Source: RH-AL1 sp965198715
GTDB taxonomy: Bacteria > Pseudomonadota > Alphaproteobacteria > Rhizobiales > Beijerinckiaceae
Length of the DNA stretch: 64,000 nucleotides
NCBI GenBank assembly: GCA_965198715.1
Contig: CBDAPV010000001.1
Location: forward strand, 2,170,001 to 2,234,000
Reading direction: 5' to 3'
Part shown: positions 1 through 7,865 of the stretch, in pieces
How the letters are laid out: each line of letters begins with the position of its first letter
How positions within the stretch are numbered: the stretch's first letter is position 1
Position numbers and translations under genes: made by a program
The notes under the pieces: generated by a model
What the model was told of the DNA's origin: nothing
Database searches by the model: none
The model's input: the letters and a program-made list of their open reading frames with translations, nothing else

Positions 1-30
1 CATCCATATGGATGGTCAGGAGATACTGAA

Positions 31-444
31 ATGCAGGGTGACGAACGCAAGATCCGCGTGGCCGATAGCGAGAAGATCACGCTGAACCTCGGCCACGTCG
101 ACCTCGGGCGCATGGACCTGCTCGTGCGCGAGGGTTTCTACTCCAACCGTACCGACGTGATGCGCACCGCCATCCGCGCGCTGCTCGACCGCCACGACGA
201 CGCTGTCCGCAAATCGGTGGCGCGCAGCGATCTCGACCTCGGCATCCGGCATTTCGGGCGCGCCGAGCTCGAGGCCGCGCGCGCCGCCGGCCGTCCCTTG
301 GCGATCCGCGTGCTCGGCCTCGCCACCATCGCCGCCGACGTCGATCCCGATCTCGCGCGCGCCGCGATCGCCAGCGTCGAGGTGCTCGGCACGCTCCAGG
401 CCGATGCCGCAATCAAGGCGGCCCTGCGCGACCGCATGCTCTGA
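31..444 (+). CDS. CopG/ribbon-helix-helix family regulator
   Basis: A 137-residue protein whose first 60 residues look like a ribbon-helix-helix DNA-binding unit: a short beta strand (KITLNLGHVDLGRMDLLV) followed by EGFYSNRTDVMRTAIRALL, the usual RHH pattern with SNRTDV in the turn. The remaining 75 residues are Ala/Arg-rich and helical with no family I recognise. The start is supported by an AGGAG box about 8 bases upstream (the leader reads ggtcAGGAGatactgaa). It lies 39 bases upstream of a PHB depolymerase-like gene on the same strand, so it probably belongs to that operon and may control it; that is inference. The RHH fold assignment is fairly safe, the target is unknown. Confidence 0.75.
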   Translation: MQGDERKIRVADSEKITLNLGHVDLGRMDLLVREGFYSNRTDVMRTAIRALLDRHDDAVRKSVARSDLDLGIRHFGRAELEAARAAGRPLAIRVLGLATIAADVDPDLARAAIASVEVLGTLQADAAIKAALRDRML

Positions 445-483
445 CCGACCCAACCCTTTGCTCCCCAACGAGGACGCGACCCC

Positions 484-1512
484 ATGACGATCATGCCGGC
501 GATGATGGACGTGCTGGAACTGACCAAGGCCGGTCGCCTCGCCGAGGCAACGGCGCTGCTGCGGGGCCGGTTGCCTGGAGCCCAGGGAGAGCCGCGGGCC
601 GAGCCCTCGCTACAGGCGCTCGACCTCGTGGCGCCGGCCTTGCCCGGAGCCGCCTGGACCCTGCCGACCGAACCGGCGCTGCAGCTCGGCAGTTTCGGGT
701 GGCACGAGATCGCCCACGCCGGCGGGCACCGGCGCTACAAGCTCTACGTGCCCGCGGGCGCCTCGTCGGCGCCGCGGCCGCTCGTGCTGATGCTGCACGG
801 CTGCACCCAGTCGCCCGACGATTTCGCCGCCGGCACGGGGATGAACGCCGTTGCCGACGAAACGGGCTTGCTGGTCGCCTATCCCGAGCAGACCGCCGCG
901 CATAATGCGTCGAAATGCTGGAACTGGTTCAGGCCGGGCGACCAGCGCCGCGGCACCGGCGAGGCCTCGCTGATGGCGGCGATCGTCGGCGACGTCGCGC
1001 GCGACGTGCCGGTCGATGCCGCCCGCGTCTTCGTCGCCGGCCTCAGCGCCGGCGGCGCCGCCGCGGCCATCCTCGCCCGCGAATATTCCGACGTGTTCCG
1101 CGCCGTCGGCGTCCACTCCGGCCTCGCCTGCGGGGCGGCGCACGATCTCTCCTCAGCCTTCGCCGCGATGAACCAGGGCGCGGCGGGGCGGAACGCTTCG
1201 TCCGATGGCGTGCCCACCATCACCTTCCACGGCAGCGCCGACCGGACCGTCGCCCCGGTCAACGCGCGCCACGCGCTTGCTGACGCCATTGCCGGTCTTG
1301 CCGCGCCGGCGATGGAGCGTGGCCGAAGCCCCGGCGGAGAGGCCTATACAAGGGAGACCTGGCGCGACGGGCAGGGCCGCCCGCGCGCCGAGGCCTGGAC
1401 CATCGAGGGCGCCGGCCATGCCTGGTCCGGCGGCAGCCCCGCCGGCTCCTACACCGATCCGCGCGGCCCCGACGCCTCGCGCGCGATGATGCGCTTCTTC
1501 CTGAGCCTATAG
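484..1512 (+). CDS. PHB depolymerase family esterase (catalytic domain type 1)
   Basis: A 342-residue alpha/beta hydrolase of the short-chain polyhydroxyalkanoate depolymerase/LpqC family. Visible landmarks are the oxyanion segment LMLHGCTQ (about 102-109), the lipase box GLSAGG with nucleophile Ser188, the acid in HGSADRTV (Asp253) and the catalytic His312 in GAGHAWSGG. There is no signal peptide and no substrate-binding or linker domain, so it resembles the intracellular or unlinked members rather than secreted two-domain depolymerases. Members cleave PHB oligomers or other short esters; the actual substrate cannot be read from sequence. It follows the RHH regulator by 39 bases. The 130 bases after it hold no convincing gene. 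Confidence 0.88.
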   Translation: MTIMPAMMDVLELTKAGRLAEATALLRGRLPGAQGEPRAEPSLQALDLVAPALPGAAWTLPTEPALQLGSFGWHEIAHAGGHRRYKLYVPAGASSAPRPLVLMLHGCTQSPDDFAAGTGMNAVADETGLLVAYPEQTAAHNASKCWNWFRPGDQRRGTGEASLMAAIVGDVARDVPVDAARVFVAGLSAGGAAAAILAREYSDVFRAVGVHSGLACGAAHDLSSAFAAMNQGAAGRNASSDGVPTITFHGSADRTVAPVNARHALADAIAGLAAPAMERGRSPGGEAYTRETWRDGQGRPRAEAWTIEGAGHAWSGGSPAGSYTDPRGPDASRAMMRFFLSL

Positions 1513-1646
1513 CAGCCGGGCAGCCTGGCGGGCCGGCTGGCTTTTCGCGGCGCGACATCGGAATCCCCGCGCTCCGCAGCGGTGATCGTGAAGACGGTCG
1601 ACGCCCGCACCCGCGAGAAGACGGCAATCAACGAGCTGCTCGGGGA

Positions 1647-2249
1647 TTAGACCAGCCCCTCGGCCCGGAGGGCTTCCATCACCTTCGGACGGGTGCGGAC
1701 CCTTGCGACGTAGCTCTTGAGCACCGGCCAAGGCGAAAGATCGAAGCCGACAAAACCTTCCCAGTTGAGGACTGTGAAGAGGTAGCCGTCGGCGACGCTG
1801 AACGCGCCCATCAGGTACTCCTTGTCGACGAGCTGGCCCGACAGCCAATCCAGCCGCTTGGCCAAGGTGGCTTCGACGGCCTTCCGCCAGTCCGGCGATT
1901 GCGCCGGGTTGAACATCGACCCCAGGGATTTGTGCAGCTCGGTGGAGATGAAGGTCAGCCACTCTTGCAGGCGGTAGCGCCCCATCGTGCCGGCGGCGGG
2001 AGCGAGGCCGGCCTCGGGCGCTTGGTCGGCGACATACTGGATGATCGCGGTGCCCTCTGTGAGCACTTGGCCGTCGTCCAGAACGAGCGCGGGCACGTAT
2101 CCCTTGCTGTTGACCTTCCCGAAATCCTCTCCCGACGCGGCGACCTTGTATTGCAGGTCCACCTTCTCCAAGGTGAAGGGCAGGCCGGCCTCGACGAGCG
2201 CGATGTGGGGGGACAGCGAGCATGCGCCCGGAGCGTAGTACAGCTTCAT
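1647..2249 (-). CDS. Glutathione S-transferase
   Basis: A 200-residue cytosolic GST. The N-terminus MKLYYAPGACSLSPHIAL is the typical thioredoxin-fold start of beta-class-like bacterial GSTs, followed by an all-helical C-terminal domain from about residue 85. The open frame extends to 2414, but the start at 2249 fits the family N-terminus and has a GGGAAAG-type ribosome site just upstream. It conjugates glutathione to electrophiles or acts as a thiol-dependent peroxidase. It is divergent from an HxlR regulator, with 147 bases between the two starts, so the regulator probably controls it. Confidence 0.92.
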   Translation of the reverse strand: MKLYYAPGACSLSPHIALVEAGLPFTLEKVDLQYKVAASGEDFGKVNSKGYVPALVLDDGQVLTEGTAIIQYVADQAPEAGLAPAAGTMGRYRLQEWLTFISTELHKSLGSMFNPAQSPDWRKAVEATLAKRLDWLSGQLVDKEYLMGAFSVADGYLFTVLNWEGFVGFDLSPWPVLKSYVARVRTRPKVMEALRAEGLV

Positions 2250-2336
2250 CAATCTTTCCCTCAGCATGGCCAAGCAAAGCCGCGCGGGATGCCGGACAGC
2301 TCGAATGGCTCGCAAGCCGCCACATCGCATGTTGCT

Positions 2337-2370
2337 TACTAAGCAGCAAGTACGTACCCTGCGGTAAGTA
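2337..2370. promoter_or_regulatory. Candidate HxlR operator between GST and hxlR
   Basis: Within the 147-base divergent spacer there is TACT-N8-AGTA (2337-2352), the palindrome GTACGTAC (2350-2357) and a further TAAGTA (2365-2370). Clustered TACT/AGTA half-sites resemble the AT-rich dyads recognised by HxlR/YodB-type regulators. The arms are short, so this is a candidate only. Confidence 0.35.
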
Positions 2371-2396
2371 TTGGATCGGACTCGTGAACCCGGATC

Positions 2397-2786
2397 ATGC
2401 AGAACCAACACCACTCCGACGAGCGCGCCGGCAACGTCTTCGACCCGGCCTGCCCAGCGCGTAGCGTGCTTGATATCCTCGCGGAGAAGTGGCCCCTGCT
2501 ACTGATCCATACCCTTGCCAGCGGCCCAGCCCGTACGGGGGAGCTCCGTCGGCGCATCGGCGACATCTCGGAGAAGATGCTCATTCAAACGCTGCGCCAG
2601 CTTGAGCGAAGCGGCTTCGTCTCACGATGCGCCTACCCGGAAGTGCCGCCGCGCGTGGAGTACACCCTCACGCCATTGGGTGCCTCGCTCAGCGTGCCGA
2701 TCAAAGCGCTCGATGGATGGGTCGAGCAGAACATCGCCGCCGTCGCGGCGGCGCAGTGGCAATTCGACGAGCGTAGGACGGCCTAG
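2397..2786 (+). CDS. HxlR family winged-helix transcriptional regulator
   Basis: A 129-residue HxlR-type winged helix protein: CPARSVLDILAEKWPLLLIHTL (helix 1), TGELRRRIGDISEKMLIQTLRQLERSGFV (recognition helix region) and the wing PPRVEYTLTPLGASL. One cysteine in the N-terminal CPARSVLDI segment matches the position used as a redox or electrophile sensor in several HxlR members, e.g. YodB; here that role is inferred. Divergent from a glutathione S-transferase, consistent with control of a thiol or electrophile detoxification gene. Confidence 0.9.
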   Translation: MQNQHHSDERAGNVFDPACPARSVLDILAEKWPLLLIHTLASGPARTGELRRRIGDISEKMLIQTLRQLERSGFVSRCAYPEVPPRVEYTLTPLGASLSVPIKALDGWVEQNIAAVAAAQWQFDERRTA

Positions 2787-2860
2787 CCGGTCGACCCCTT
2801 CACCGCCTCGATCAGCTGCTTCAGGGAGAACGGCTTCGGCAGGAAGCCGAAACCCCGCCT
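2783..2860 (-). pseudogene. Remnant of a response-regulator receiver domain (C-terminal end)
   Basis: On the minus strand the last 22 or so residues before a TAG at 2783-2785 read GFGFLPKPFSLKQLIEAVK, then GSTG. This is the canonical end of a CheY-like receiver: the conserved Lys-Pro (beta 5) followed by helix 5 with the L-x-x-x-I/V spacing. Upstream the frame dissolves into the antisense of the antiporter gene, so the rest of the receiver is gone. The fragment sits between hxlR and the antiporter. It is probably the relic of a response regulator or hybrid kinase removed by a rearrangement. Confidence 0.55.
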
Positions 2861-2899
2861 TCCGGCAGGTTTTTCGCGAAGGCCGCGCAGCCGAGCCCC

Positions 2900-4549
2900 A
2901 TGGAAATCGTCACCGTCGTCCTCGCCCTCCTCTTCGCCGTGCTTGTCGGCGACTGGATCACGCGCTTCGTGCCCGTGCCGCCGCCGCTCGTGCAGATCGC
3001 GCTCGGCGTCGCCCTCGCCCTGGCGCCGGTGCCCTCGGTCGAGCTCGACCCGCACATCTTCTTCCTCGTGTTCCTGCCACCGCTCCTCTTCCTCGACGGC
3101 TGGCGCATCCCCAAGCGCGACCTCAGACGCGACGGCGCGACCGTGCTCGCGTTGGCGCTGGGCCTGGTGCTGTTCACCGTCGCGGGCATGGGCTTCTTCC
3201 TGCATTGGCTGATCCCGGCGATGCCGCTGGCGGTGGCCTTCGCGCTCGCCGCCGTGCTCGCGCCGACCGACCCGATCGCCGTAGGGGCGGTCGCGGCGGG
3301 CTCGCCGATCCCGCGCCGGCTCATGCACATCCTCGAGGGAGAGAGCCTGCTCAACGACGCTTCCGGCCTGGTGTGCCTGCGCTTCGCCATCGCCGCGGCG
3401 CTCACCGGTCATTTCTCAATCGGCGAGGCGTCGCTGTCGTTCCTCTGGCTGGCGCTGGGCGGCATCGCCGTCGGCGTGGCGCTGACCGTCGCCATCACCT
3501 TCGTCGAGGATCGCATGCTGAAGAGTGGCGGCCGCGACCCCGGCGCGCAGACCCTGTTCTCGCTGCTGATCCCCTTCGCCGTCTACCTCGTGGCCGAGGC
3601 GATCCACGTCTCCGGCATCCTGGCGGCGGCGGCGGCCGGCATCGCCATGAACTACGTCGAGAACTTCGGCCAAGCGCTGGCCCCCACCCGCATCCGCCGC
3701 ACGGCCGTGTGGGACACGGTCCAGCTCGCCGCCAATGGCGCGATCTTCGTGCTGCTGGGCGAGCAGCTGCCCGACATCCTGAAGCATGCCGCCTTGAGCG
3801 TGAACGCCGGCGAGCGTCAGGCGATCTATGTCCTGCCGTTGTACGTGCTGGCGATTACCGCGGCGCTGATGGCGCTGCGCTTCGTCTGGGTTTATCTCAC
3901 CTTGCGCCTGGTGCTGCTGCGCGCGCGGCGCAGGGGCGAAGACCCGCAGGGCCTGACCTGGCACCTCGTCGCGACCACGACGGTGGCCGGCGTGAAGGGC
4001 GCGATCACGCTCGCCGGCGTGCTGACGCTGCCCTTCGCCATGCCCGACGGCACGCCGTTCCCCGCGCGCGACCTCGCCGTGTTCCTCGCCATGAGCGTGA
4101 TCTTGCTGTCGCTCGTGCTCGCGACGCTGCTGCTGCCCGGCCTGCTACGGCGCCTGCGCCTGCCGGCGGAGCCGCCGCGCGATGCCGAGGAGGACCGAGC
4201 CCGCGCCGTCGCCGGCCAGGCGGCGATGGACGCCATCGAGGCGCTGAAGGATCGGCTGCTCGCCCGCGCCGCTAAGAAGGACGCCGACGTCGACGACAGC
4301 CTCTACATCGAGGCCTCGGAGCGTGCGATGGAGCGCTACAGCCGACGTGCCGAGTTCATTGAGGGCAGCGAGGACGCCCGTGCCCGCTCGCGCGAAGTGG
4401 TCCGCGTCGAGCGCCGCCTGCGCCGTGCCGGACTTCGCGCCGAGCGCGATGCGCTCTACCAGTTGCGCCGGCAGGCCCGGTTGGAAGACGGCTTGCTGCG
4501 CCGCATGGTCCGTGAGGTCGACCTGCTGGAGGCGCGCTACGCGGAGTAA
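2900..4549 (+). CDS. CPA1-type Na+(K+)/H+ antiporter
   Basis: A 549-residue inner-membrane cation/proton antiporter. Residues 1-400 form about 12 hydrophobic segments. The CPA1 signatures are FLPPLLFLDGW (58-68), APTDPIAVGAV (121-131) and EGESLLNDASGLV (146-158) with the Asn-Asp pair of the ion-binding site. The C-terminal 140 residues are hydrophilic and charged, a cytoplasmic tail. The upstream 40 bases contain the receiver-domain remnant, so its promoter is not obvious. Ion preference (Na+, K+, Li+) cannot be decided from sequence. It ends facing a convergent hypothetical gene, with a hairpin between them. Confidence 0.92.
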   Translation: MEIVTVVLALLFAVLVGDWITRFVPVPPPLVQIALGVALALAPVPSVELDPHIFFLVFLPPLLFLDGWRIPKRDLRRDGATVLALALGLVLFTVAGMGFFLHWLIPAMPLAVAFALAAVLAPTDPIAVGAVAAGSPIPRRLMHILEGESLLNDASGLVCLRFAIAAALTGHFSIGEASLSFLWLALGGIAVGVALTVAITFVEDRMLKSGGRDPGAQTLFSLLIPFAVYLVAEAIHVSGILAAAAAGIAMNYVENFGQALAPTRIRRTAVWDTVQLAANGAIFVLLGEQLPDILKHAALSVNAGERQAIYVLPLYVLAITAALMALRFVWVYLTLRLVLLRARRRGEDPQGLTWHLVATTTVAGVKGAITLAGVLTLPFAMPDGTPFPARDLAVFLAMSVILLSLVLATLLLPGLLRRLRLPAEPPRDAEEDRARAVAGQAAMDAIEALKDRLLARAAKKDADVDDSLYIEASERAMERYSRRAEFIEGSEDARARSREVVRVERRLRRAGLRAERDALYQLRRQARLEDGLLRRMVREVDLLEARYAE

Positions 4550-4564
4550 GGTTATCAAAAGTGC

Positions 4565-4592
4565 CGCTGCCGGCGCGAAGGCACCGGCAGCG
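4565..4592. terminator. Bidirectional hairpin between antiporter and convergent gene
   Basis: CGCTGCCGG (4565-4573) pairs with CCGGCAGCG (4584-4592) over a 10-base loop in the 50-base convergent gap. A run of A (aaaa) on the left gives a U tract for the minus-strand transcript; none is obvious for the plus strand. Confidence 0.55.
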
Positions 4593-4599
4593 TTGCTGA

Positions 4600-4932
4600 T
4601 TACGCTTCGGCCTTGGCGGATTCGGCCATGTGGCTCACGGCCTCGCCGAGCGCCTTGATCTTGCTGGCCTGCTTGTCGTCGGCTTTGCCGGCAACGCGCA
4701 CGGTCTCCTCGCCGAGCTTCACCATCAGCTCCTTGACCTTGGTGCCGTCGATCTTCTCGGCCTGCAAGAGCTTCTTCAGCTTTTCCAGATTGCCGTGGAT
4801 CGTCTTGACGCCGGTCACTTCCGACTTCTCGAGCGTGGCTTCCCAGCCCTCGATGTTCTTGATCGCGGCGGAGACGGTGAAGCCCTTGATCCCCTCTTTG
4901 AGGTGCTTGATGGTGGCGTCGAACTGCGGCAT
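4600..4932 (-). CDS. Conserved hypothetical helical protein
   Basis: A 110-residue soluble, charged and almost entirely helical protein (MPQFDATIKHLKEGIKGF...). No cysteine, signal peptide or membrane segment. The body has heptad-like hydrophobic spacing (LEKLKKLLQAEKIDGTKVKELMVKLGEE), suggesting a helical bundle. I do not recognise a named family. Neighbours are a convergent antiporter and a downstream-facing membrane protein, giving no functional clue. The start has a gagtgag purine stretch upstream. Confidence 0.75.
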   Translation of the reverse strand: MPQFDATIKHLKEGIKGFTVSAAIKNIEGWEATLEKSEVTGVKTIHGNLEKLKKLLQAEKIDGTKVKELMVKLGEETVRVAGKADDKQASKIKALGEAVSHMAESAKAEA

Positions 4933-5052
4933 GTCTCACTCCCTGAACTTCGCCGTCCGCTGACGGCCCGTCGCAAAGCTGCGGAGTTCGTGAAGGTTCT
5001 GCCGCCGCGTCGACTGCGCTGCCTTGTCGCAAGTCTTCGTCGAGGCGAACGC

Positions 5053-5532
5053 TCAGTCGGGGATCCGGCTGAGCCGCGGCCGCCAGATCCCGAGCACGAC
5101 GTTGACCGTCGCCACGGCCAGCAGCACCCAGAGCACGGGGCGTTCCGACCCGATCGACCCTCCCAGCGTCGCAGGATCGACGTGCCCGGCAAGCGCGGAA
5201 GCGCTCTGCTCCGCTTCGTCCTGCATCGGGCCCTGCAGGCCTTGCAGGCTGCCCTCGAAAAGCAGCACGCCGCTGCCGAGCTTCACCCAGGCCCAGCCGG
5301 CGTCGTGGTAGGCGCGGTTGAAGGCGATCGCCAGCAGCCCGGCCATGAGGCTGAGCCCGAGCGAGGGCAGGAAGATCCAGGTGGAGATCGCGCCCATCGC
5401 GCCGCGCACCGCGGCATAGCCGGCGAGCGAGGTCCGAGGCGGCGAGACGCTCGAGAGGACGAGCAGGGACGCCATGGCTCCCATGAGGCCGATCGCGCCC
5501 ATGGTGTGGAGAAATTTCAAGAAGCGTCGCAA
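5053..5532 (-). CDS. Integral membrane protein (DUF2269-like)
   Basis: A 159-residue protein with four predicted membrane helices: FLKFLHTMGAIGLMGAMASLLVL, AISTWIFLPSLGLSLMAGLLAIAF, a weaker one around WAWVKLGSGVLLFEGSL, and VLWVLLAVATVNVVLGIW. The N-terminal K-F-L-H-T-x-G motif is typical of the DUF2269/YuiD-like small membrane proteins of Rhizobiales. Function unknown. It is transcribed towards the 110-residue hypothetical gene about 120 bases away and could share its transcript. Confidence 0.75.
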   Translation of the reverse strand: MRRFLKFLHTMGAIGLMGAMASLLVLSSVSPPRTSLAGYAAVRGAMGAISTWIFLPSLGLSLMAGLLAIAFNRAYHDAGWAWVKLGSGVLLFEGSLQGLQGPMQDEAEQSASALAGHVDPATLGGSIGSERPVLWVLLAVATVNVVLGIWRPRLSRIPD

Positions 5533-5652
5533 CTCGTCCGGACCCGCTTTACTCGTCTGGCCGGACCCTAACGGAAACGCACGTCGCGGAGTATCGGCAT
5601 CGCTGTCGCCGGAGACCGTTGCGCGGCTATCGCGCGCCTTCGTTGGACGGTG

Positions 5653-6131
5653 TCAGTCGACGAAGTGCATCCTGTCGTCGGCGCGCTGCTCGGGCGTCAT
5701 GTCCTGGCGCATGACGCGGACCGTCCAGCCGCCGTGGTCGCCCTTGTCGTCGCGGTAGAGTCAGTCGACCGCGACGCTGCGGGTGGCGTGGTAGGACGAT
5801 CCCTCGTGCAGGTCGGGAATATGAAGCACGCCGCCGGTGACGATGCCGTCGTAGCTGCCGTCGGGGTTGCGGCGAACATCGGTCAGCCAGAGGTACTCGT
5901 TGCCGCTGGTGCCGTAGGGCACGCGCACGTTGAGCAGCGCGTGGTCGATGTGGCGGGCGAGCGCGGCGTCGAAGTCCGGCAGCGTCGCCTGGCCCTTGGC
6001 CATCGCCGCGTTCATCCGTTCGTCCCGCTTGGAATAGTTGATGACGTCGTCGGCTCGGCCGCGGGGGGGGGGGGGGAGGGAGCGGCCAGCGCGACGAAGG
6101 CGGCGAGGAGAAAGGCTTTCGCATGCAACAT
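5653..6131 (-). pseudogene. DUF2314 family exported protein, broken by a frameshift and a nonsense codon
   Basis: The minus strand encodes an Sec-type signal peptide (MLHAKAFLLAAFVALAAP), then a DUF2314-like body (INYSKRDERMNAAMAKGQ, then YGTSGNEYLWLTDVRR) and the family ending GGWTVRVMRQDMTPEQ. Two lesions split it. A run of 14 C (6063-6076 on the top strand as G) at the signal-peptide end puts the signal in the wrong frame; 12 or 15 C would restore it. A TGA at 5761-5763 replaces what should be Trp in the family D-W-L/M-Y motif (VD*LYRDD), a one-base TGG to TGA change. Normal size would be about 160 residues. It is either a decaying gene or, for the C run alone, slippage or a read error. 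Confidence 0.7.
6063..6076. repeat. 14-base homopolymer G/C tract in a signal peptide region
   Basis: An uninterrupted run of 14 G on the top strand (14 C in the sense of the DUF2314 gene), far longer than any other homopolymer in the window. It lies between the signal peptide and mature domain, exactly where a change of one base toggles the reading frame. Confidence 0.9.
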
Positions 6132-6278
6132 CGTGGCTCACACTTTTGCAAAAGGAAGCGGCGAGAGCGCCAATGCTAGGCGAGGCGTTTGAAGCCGCCA
6201 AGATGGGCGCCGCTCCTACGCCGCCGATCGGCGCGGGGCCGGATGGCGGCCGCCAACGGATTGCGTTAGGCTGAAGCG

Positions 6279-6632
6279 GTGAGAAACGAGCCCGAGAGCC
6301 TCATCCTTCCGCTTCTCCGCGACATGCGCGCGGAGATTGGCGACATGCGCGCAACCATGGCGACAAAGGCCGACGTGGCGGATCTCCGCTCCGAGCTTCT
6401 CTCGGAAATGACGTTGTTGCGGGCCGATGTCGCGGCCGACATGAACGATCTTCGCCACGAGATCGTCGTCGTGCGAAAGGACCTGGGCGAGCAGATCGTC
6501 GAGCTGCGCCGCGCCATCGTCGAATACCATACGACTGTCATCGGGCACGGCATCATCATCGGCGAGCTGGAGGCGCGTCTCCGGCGGCTCGAGCAGCGGC
6601 TCGATCTTGCGGCAGGGCCGGACGCGCACTAA
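6279..6632 (+). CDS. Coiled-coil hypothetical protein, copy A
   Basis: A 117-residue protein with a GTG start (MRNEPESLILPLLRDMRAEIGDM...). Heptad repeats run through RDMRAEIGDMRATMATKADVADLRSELLSEM and end in ELEARLRRLEQRLDL, so it is probably a soluble trimeric or dimeric coiled coil with a central HTTVIGHGIIIGEL break. It is clearly paralogous to the gene at 7866: the opening NEPESLI..LLRDMRAE and the ending are nearly identical. An IS630-type element now lies between the two copies. No enzymatic motif; function unknown. Similar short proteins occur in Rhizobiales genomes. Confidence 0.75.
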   Translation: MRNEPESLILPLLRDMRAEIGDMRATMATKADVADLRSELLSEMTLLRADVAADMNDLRHEIVVVRKDLGEQIVELRRAIVEYHTTVIGHGIIIGELEARLRRLEQRLDLAAGPDAH

Positions 6633-6714
6633 TCCGATCAGCGGCCCGAGCTTCGGACGAGGCTGCCTATCGTCCGCCCGCAGCGGCCGCTTGGCGTAGG
6701 AGCATGAAGGCGGC

Positions 6715-7855
6715 TAGTGCAGTGACGCGGTCGTAGGATTCACAGGTTTGATGAGGCATGCGAGTCTGGGCCATGGCTCAGACTGTTTGTGTGCTGCTGG
6801 ACGAAGCCGATCGATCCCGATTGATCGAGATTGCAGAAGACCGTTCGCTTCCGCTGAAGCATGTGCTGCGGGCGCGCATCGTGCTGCTCTCGGCCGAGCG
6901 CCGATCGGTGCTGGAGGTCGCCCGCGAAGCGAGCGTCAGCCGCCCGGCCGTGTGGCGTTGGCAGCGGCGCTTCGGCGAAGAGGGTGTGGAAGGCCTGCTT
7001 CACGACAAGACGCGTCCGCCCGGCACGCCGCCGCACGATGCGCACACGGTCGCCGCCGTGTTGGCGCTGACCTGTTCCGAACCGCCGGGAGAGGTGACCC
7101 ACTGGACGGGACGAGCTGTCGCCAAGGCGGTCGGGATCTCGTTGCGATCGGTTCAGCGGATCTGGAACGCCCACCATCTCCAGCCGCACCGCGTGCGGAC
7201 CTTCAAGCGCTCGCACGACCCCGCCTTCGCCGAGAAGGTCGAGGACATTGTCGGCCTCTACATGGCCCCTCCGGCCCACGCCGTTGTGCTGTCCATCGAC
7301 GAGAAGAGCCAGATCCAGGCTCTGGAGCGAACCCGCCCCGGACTGCCGCTAAGCGAAGGCCACCCAGCTTCCCAGACACACGACTACGTCCGTCACGGCA
7401 CCACCACGCTCTTCGCTGCGCTGAACGTCCTGGAAGGCACGGTGCTGGGCCGTTGCATGCAGCGTCATCGCCACAGCGAGTTCATCCGCTTCCTCAACGC
7501 CGTCGAGACCGCCGTGCCGCCCGGCAAGCTCGTCCACGTGGTGCTGGACAACTACGCCACGCACAAGCACCCAAAGGTCCGTGCCTGGCTGGCGCGGCAT
7601 CCGCGCTGGACTTTCCACTTCACGCCCACATCGGCGTCTTGGATGAACGCCGTCGAGGGCTTCTTTTCGGCCCTGACCCGCCGCCGCCTCCGACGCGGCA
7701 CCTTCCTCGGTGTCGTCGACCTCCAGGCCGCGATCAAGCGCTACATCGCCGACCACAACCGCAACACCAAACCATTCGCCTGGACAAAGCCAGCGGCCGA
7801 TATCCTCGATGCCGTCAGCCGCGTGCCTGCACCATCAGTCTGAGTCGGTGCACTA
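6715..7855. mobile_element. IS630-family insertion sequence with TA target duplication
   Basis: The element spans about 1.14 kb and is bounded by TA at 6715-6716 and 7854-7855, the IS630 target. Immediately inside are imperfect inverted repeats: the left end begins GTGCAGTGACGC, the right end read inwards begins GTGCACCGACTC, sharing GTGCA-N2-GAC and further spaced matches. It contains one full-length DDE transposase. The right end lies 10 bases from the GTG start of a paralogous gene, so the insertion probably split a tandem gene pair. Confidence 0.85.
6758..7843 (+). CDS. IS630 family transposase
   Basis: A 361-residue transposase, apparently intact. An N-terminal helix-turn-helix (VLEVAREASVSRPAVWRWQRRFGEEG, about 51-76) precedes a second HTH (AVAKAVGISLRSVQRIW) and a DDE catalytic domain. 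The acidic triad is visible as Asp181 (LSIDEKSQIQ), Asp264 (VVLDNYATHK) and Glu300 (WMNAVEGFFS), with the 35-residue D-E spacing of IS630/Tc1-mariner enzymes. The first ATG is used; a second at 6773 (MAQTVC) is also possible. No frameshift, so transposition competence is plausible. Confidence 0.95.
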   Translation: MRVWAMAQTVCVLLDEADRSRLIEIAEDRSLPLKHVLRARIVLLSAERRSVLEVAREASVSRPAVWRWQRRFGEEGVEGLLHDKTRPPGTPPHDAHTVAAVLALTCSEPPGEVTHWTGRAVAKAVGISLRSVQRIWNAHHLQPHRVRTFKRSHDPAFAEKVEDIVGLYMAPPAHAVVLSIDEKSQIQALERTRPGLPLSEGHPASQTHDYVRHGTTTLFAALNVLEGTVLGRCMQRHRHSEFIRFLNAVETAVPPGKLVHVVLDNYATHKHPKVRAWLARHPRWTFHFTPTSASWMNAVEGFFSALTRRRLRRGTFLGVVDLQAAIKRYIADHNRNTKPFAWTKPAADILDAVSRVPAPSV

Positions 7856-7865
7856 GGATGCGATC

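Noticed and set aside
1513..1646. Plus-strand peptide ending INELLGD before the GST gene
   Set aside because: A short open tail with no start codon or family match; too weak to call even as a relic.
2515..4275. Plus-strand 586-residue frame overlapping the antiporter
   Set aside because: Shadow in another frame; Arg/Ala/Pro-rich. The antiporter frame has clear CPA1 motifs.
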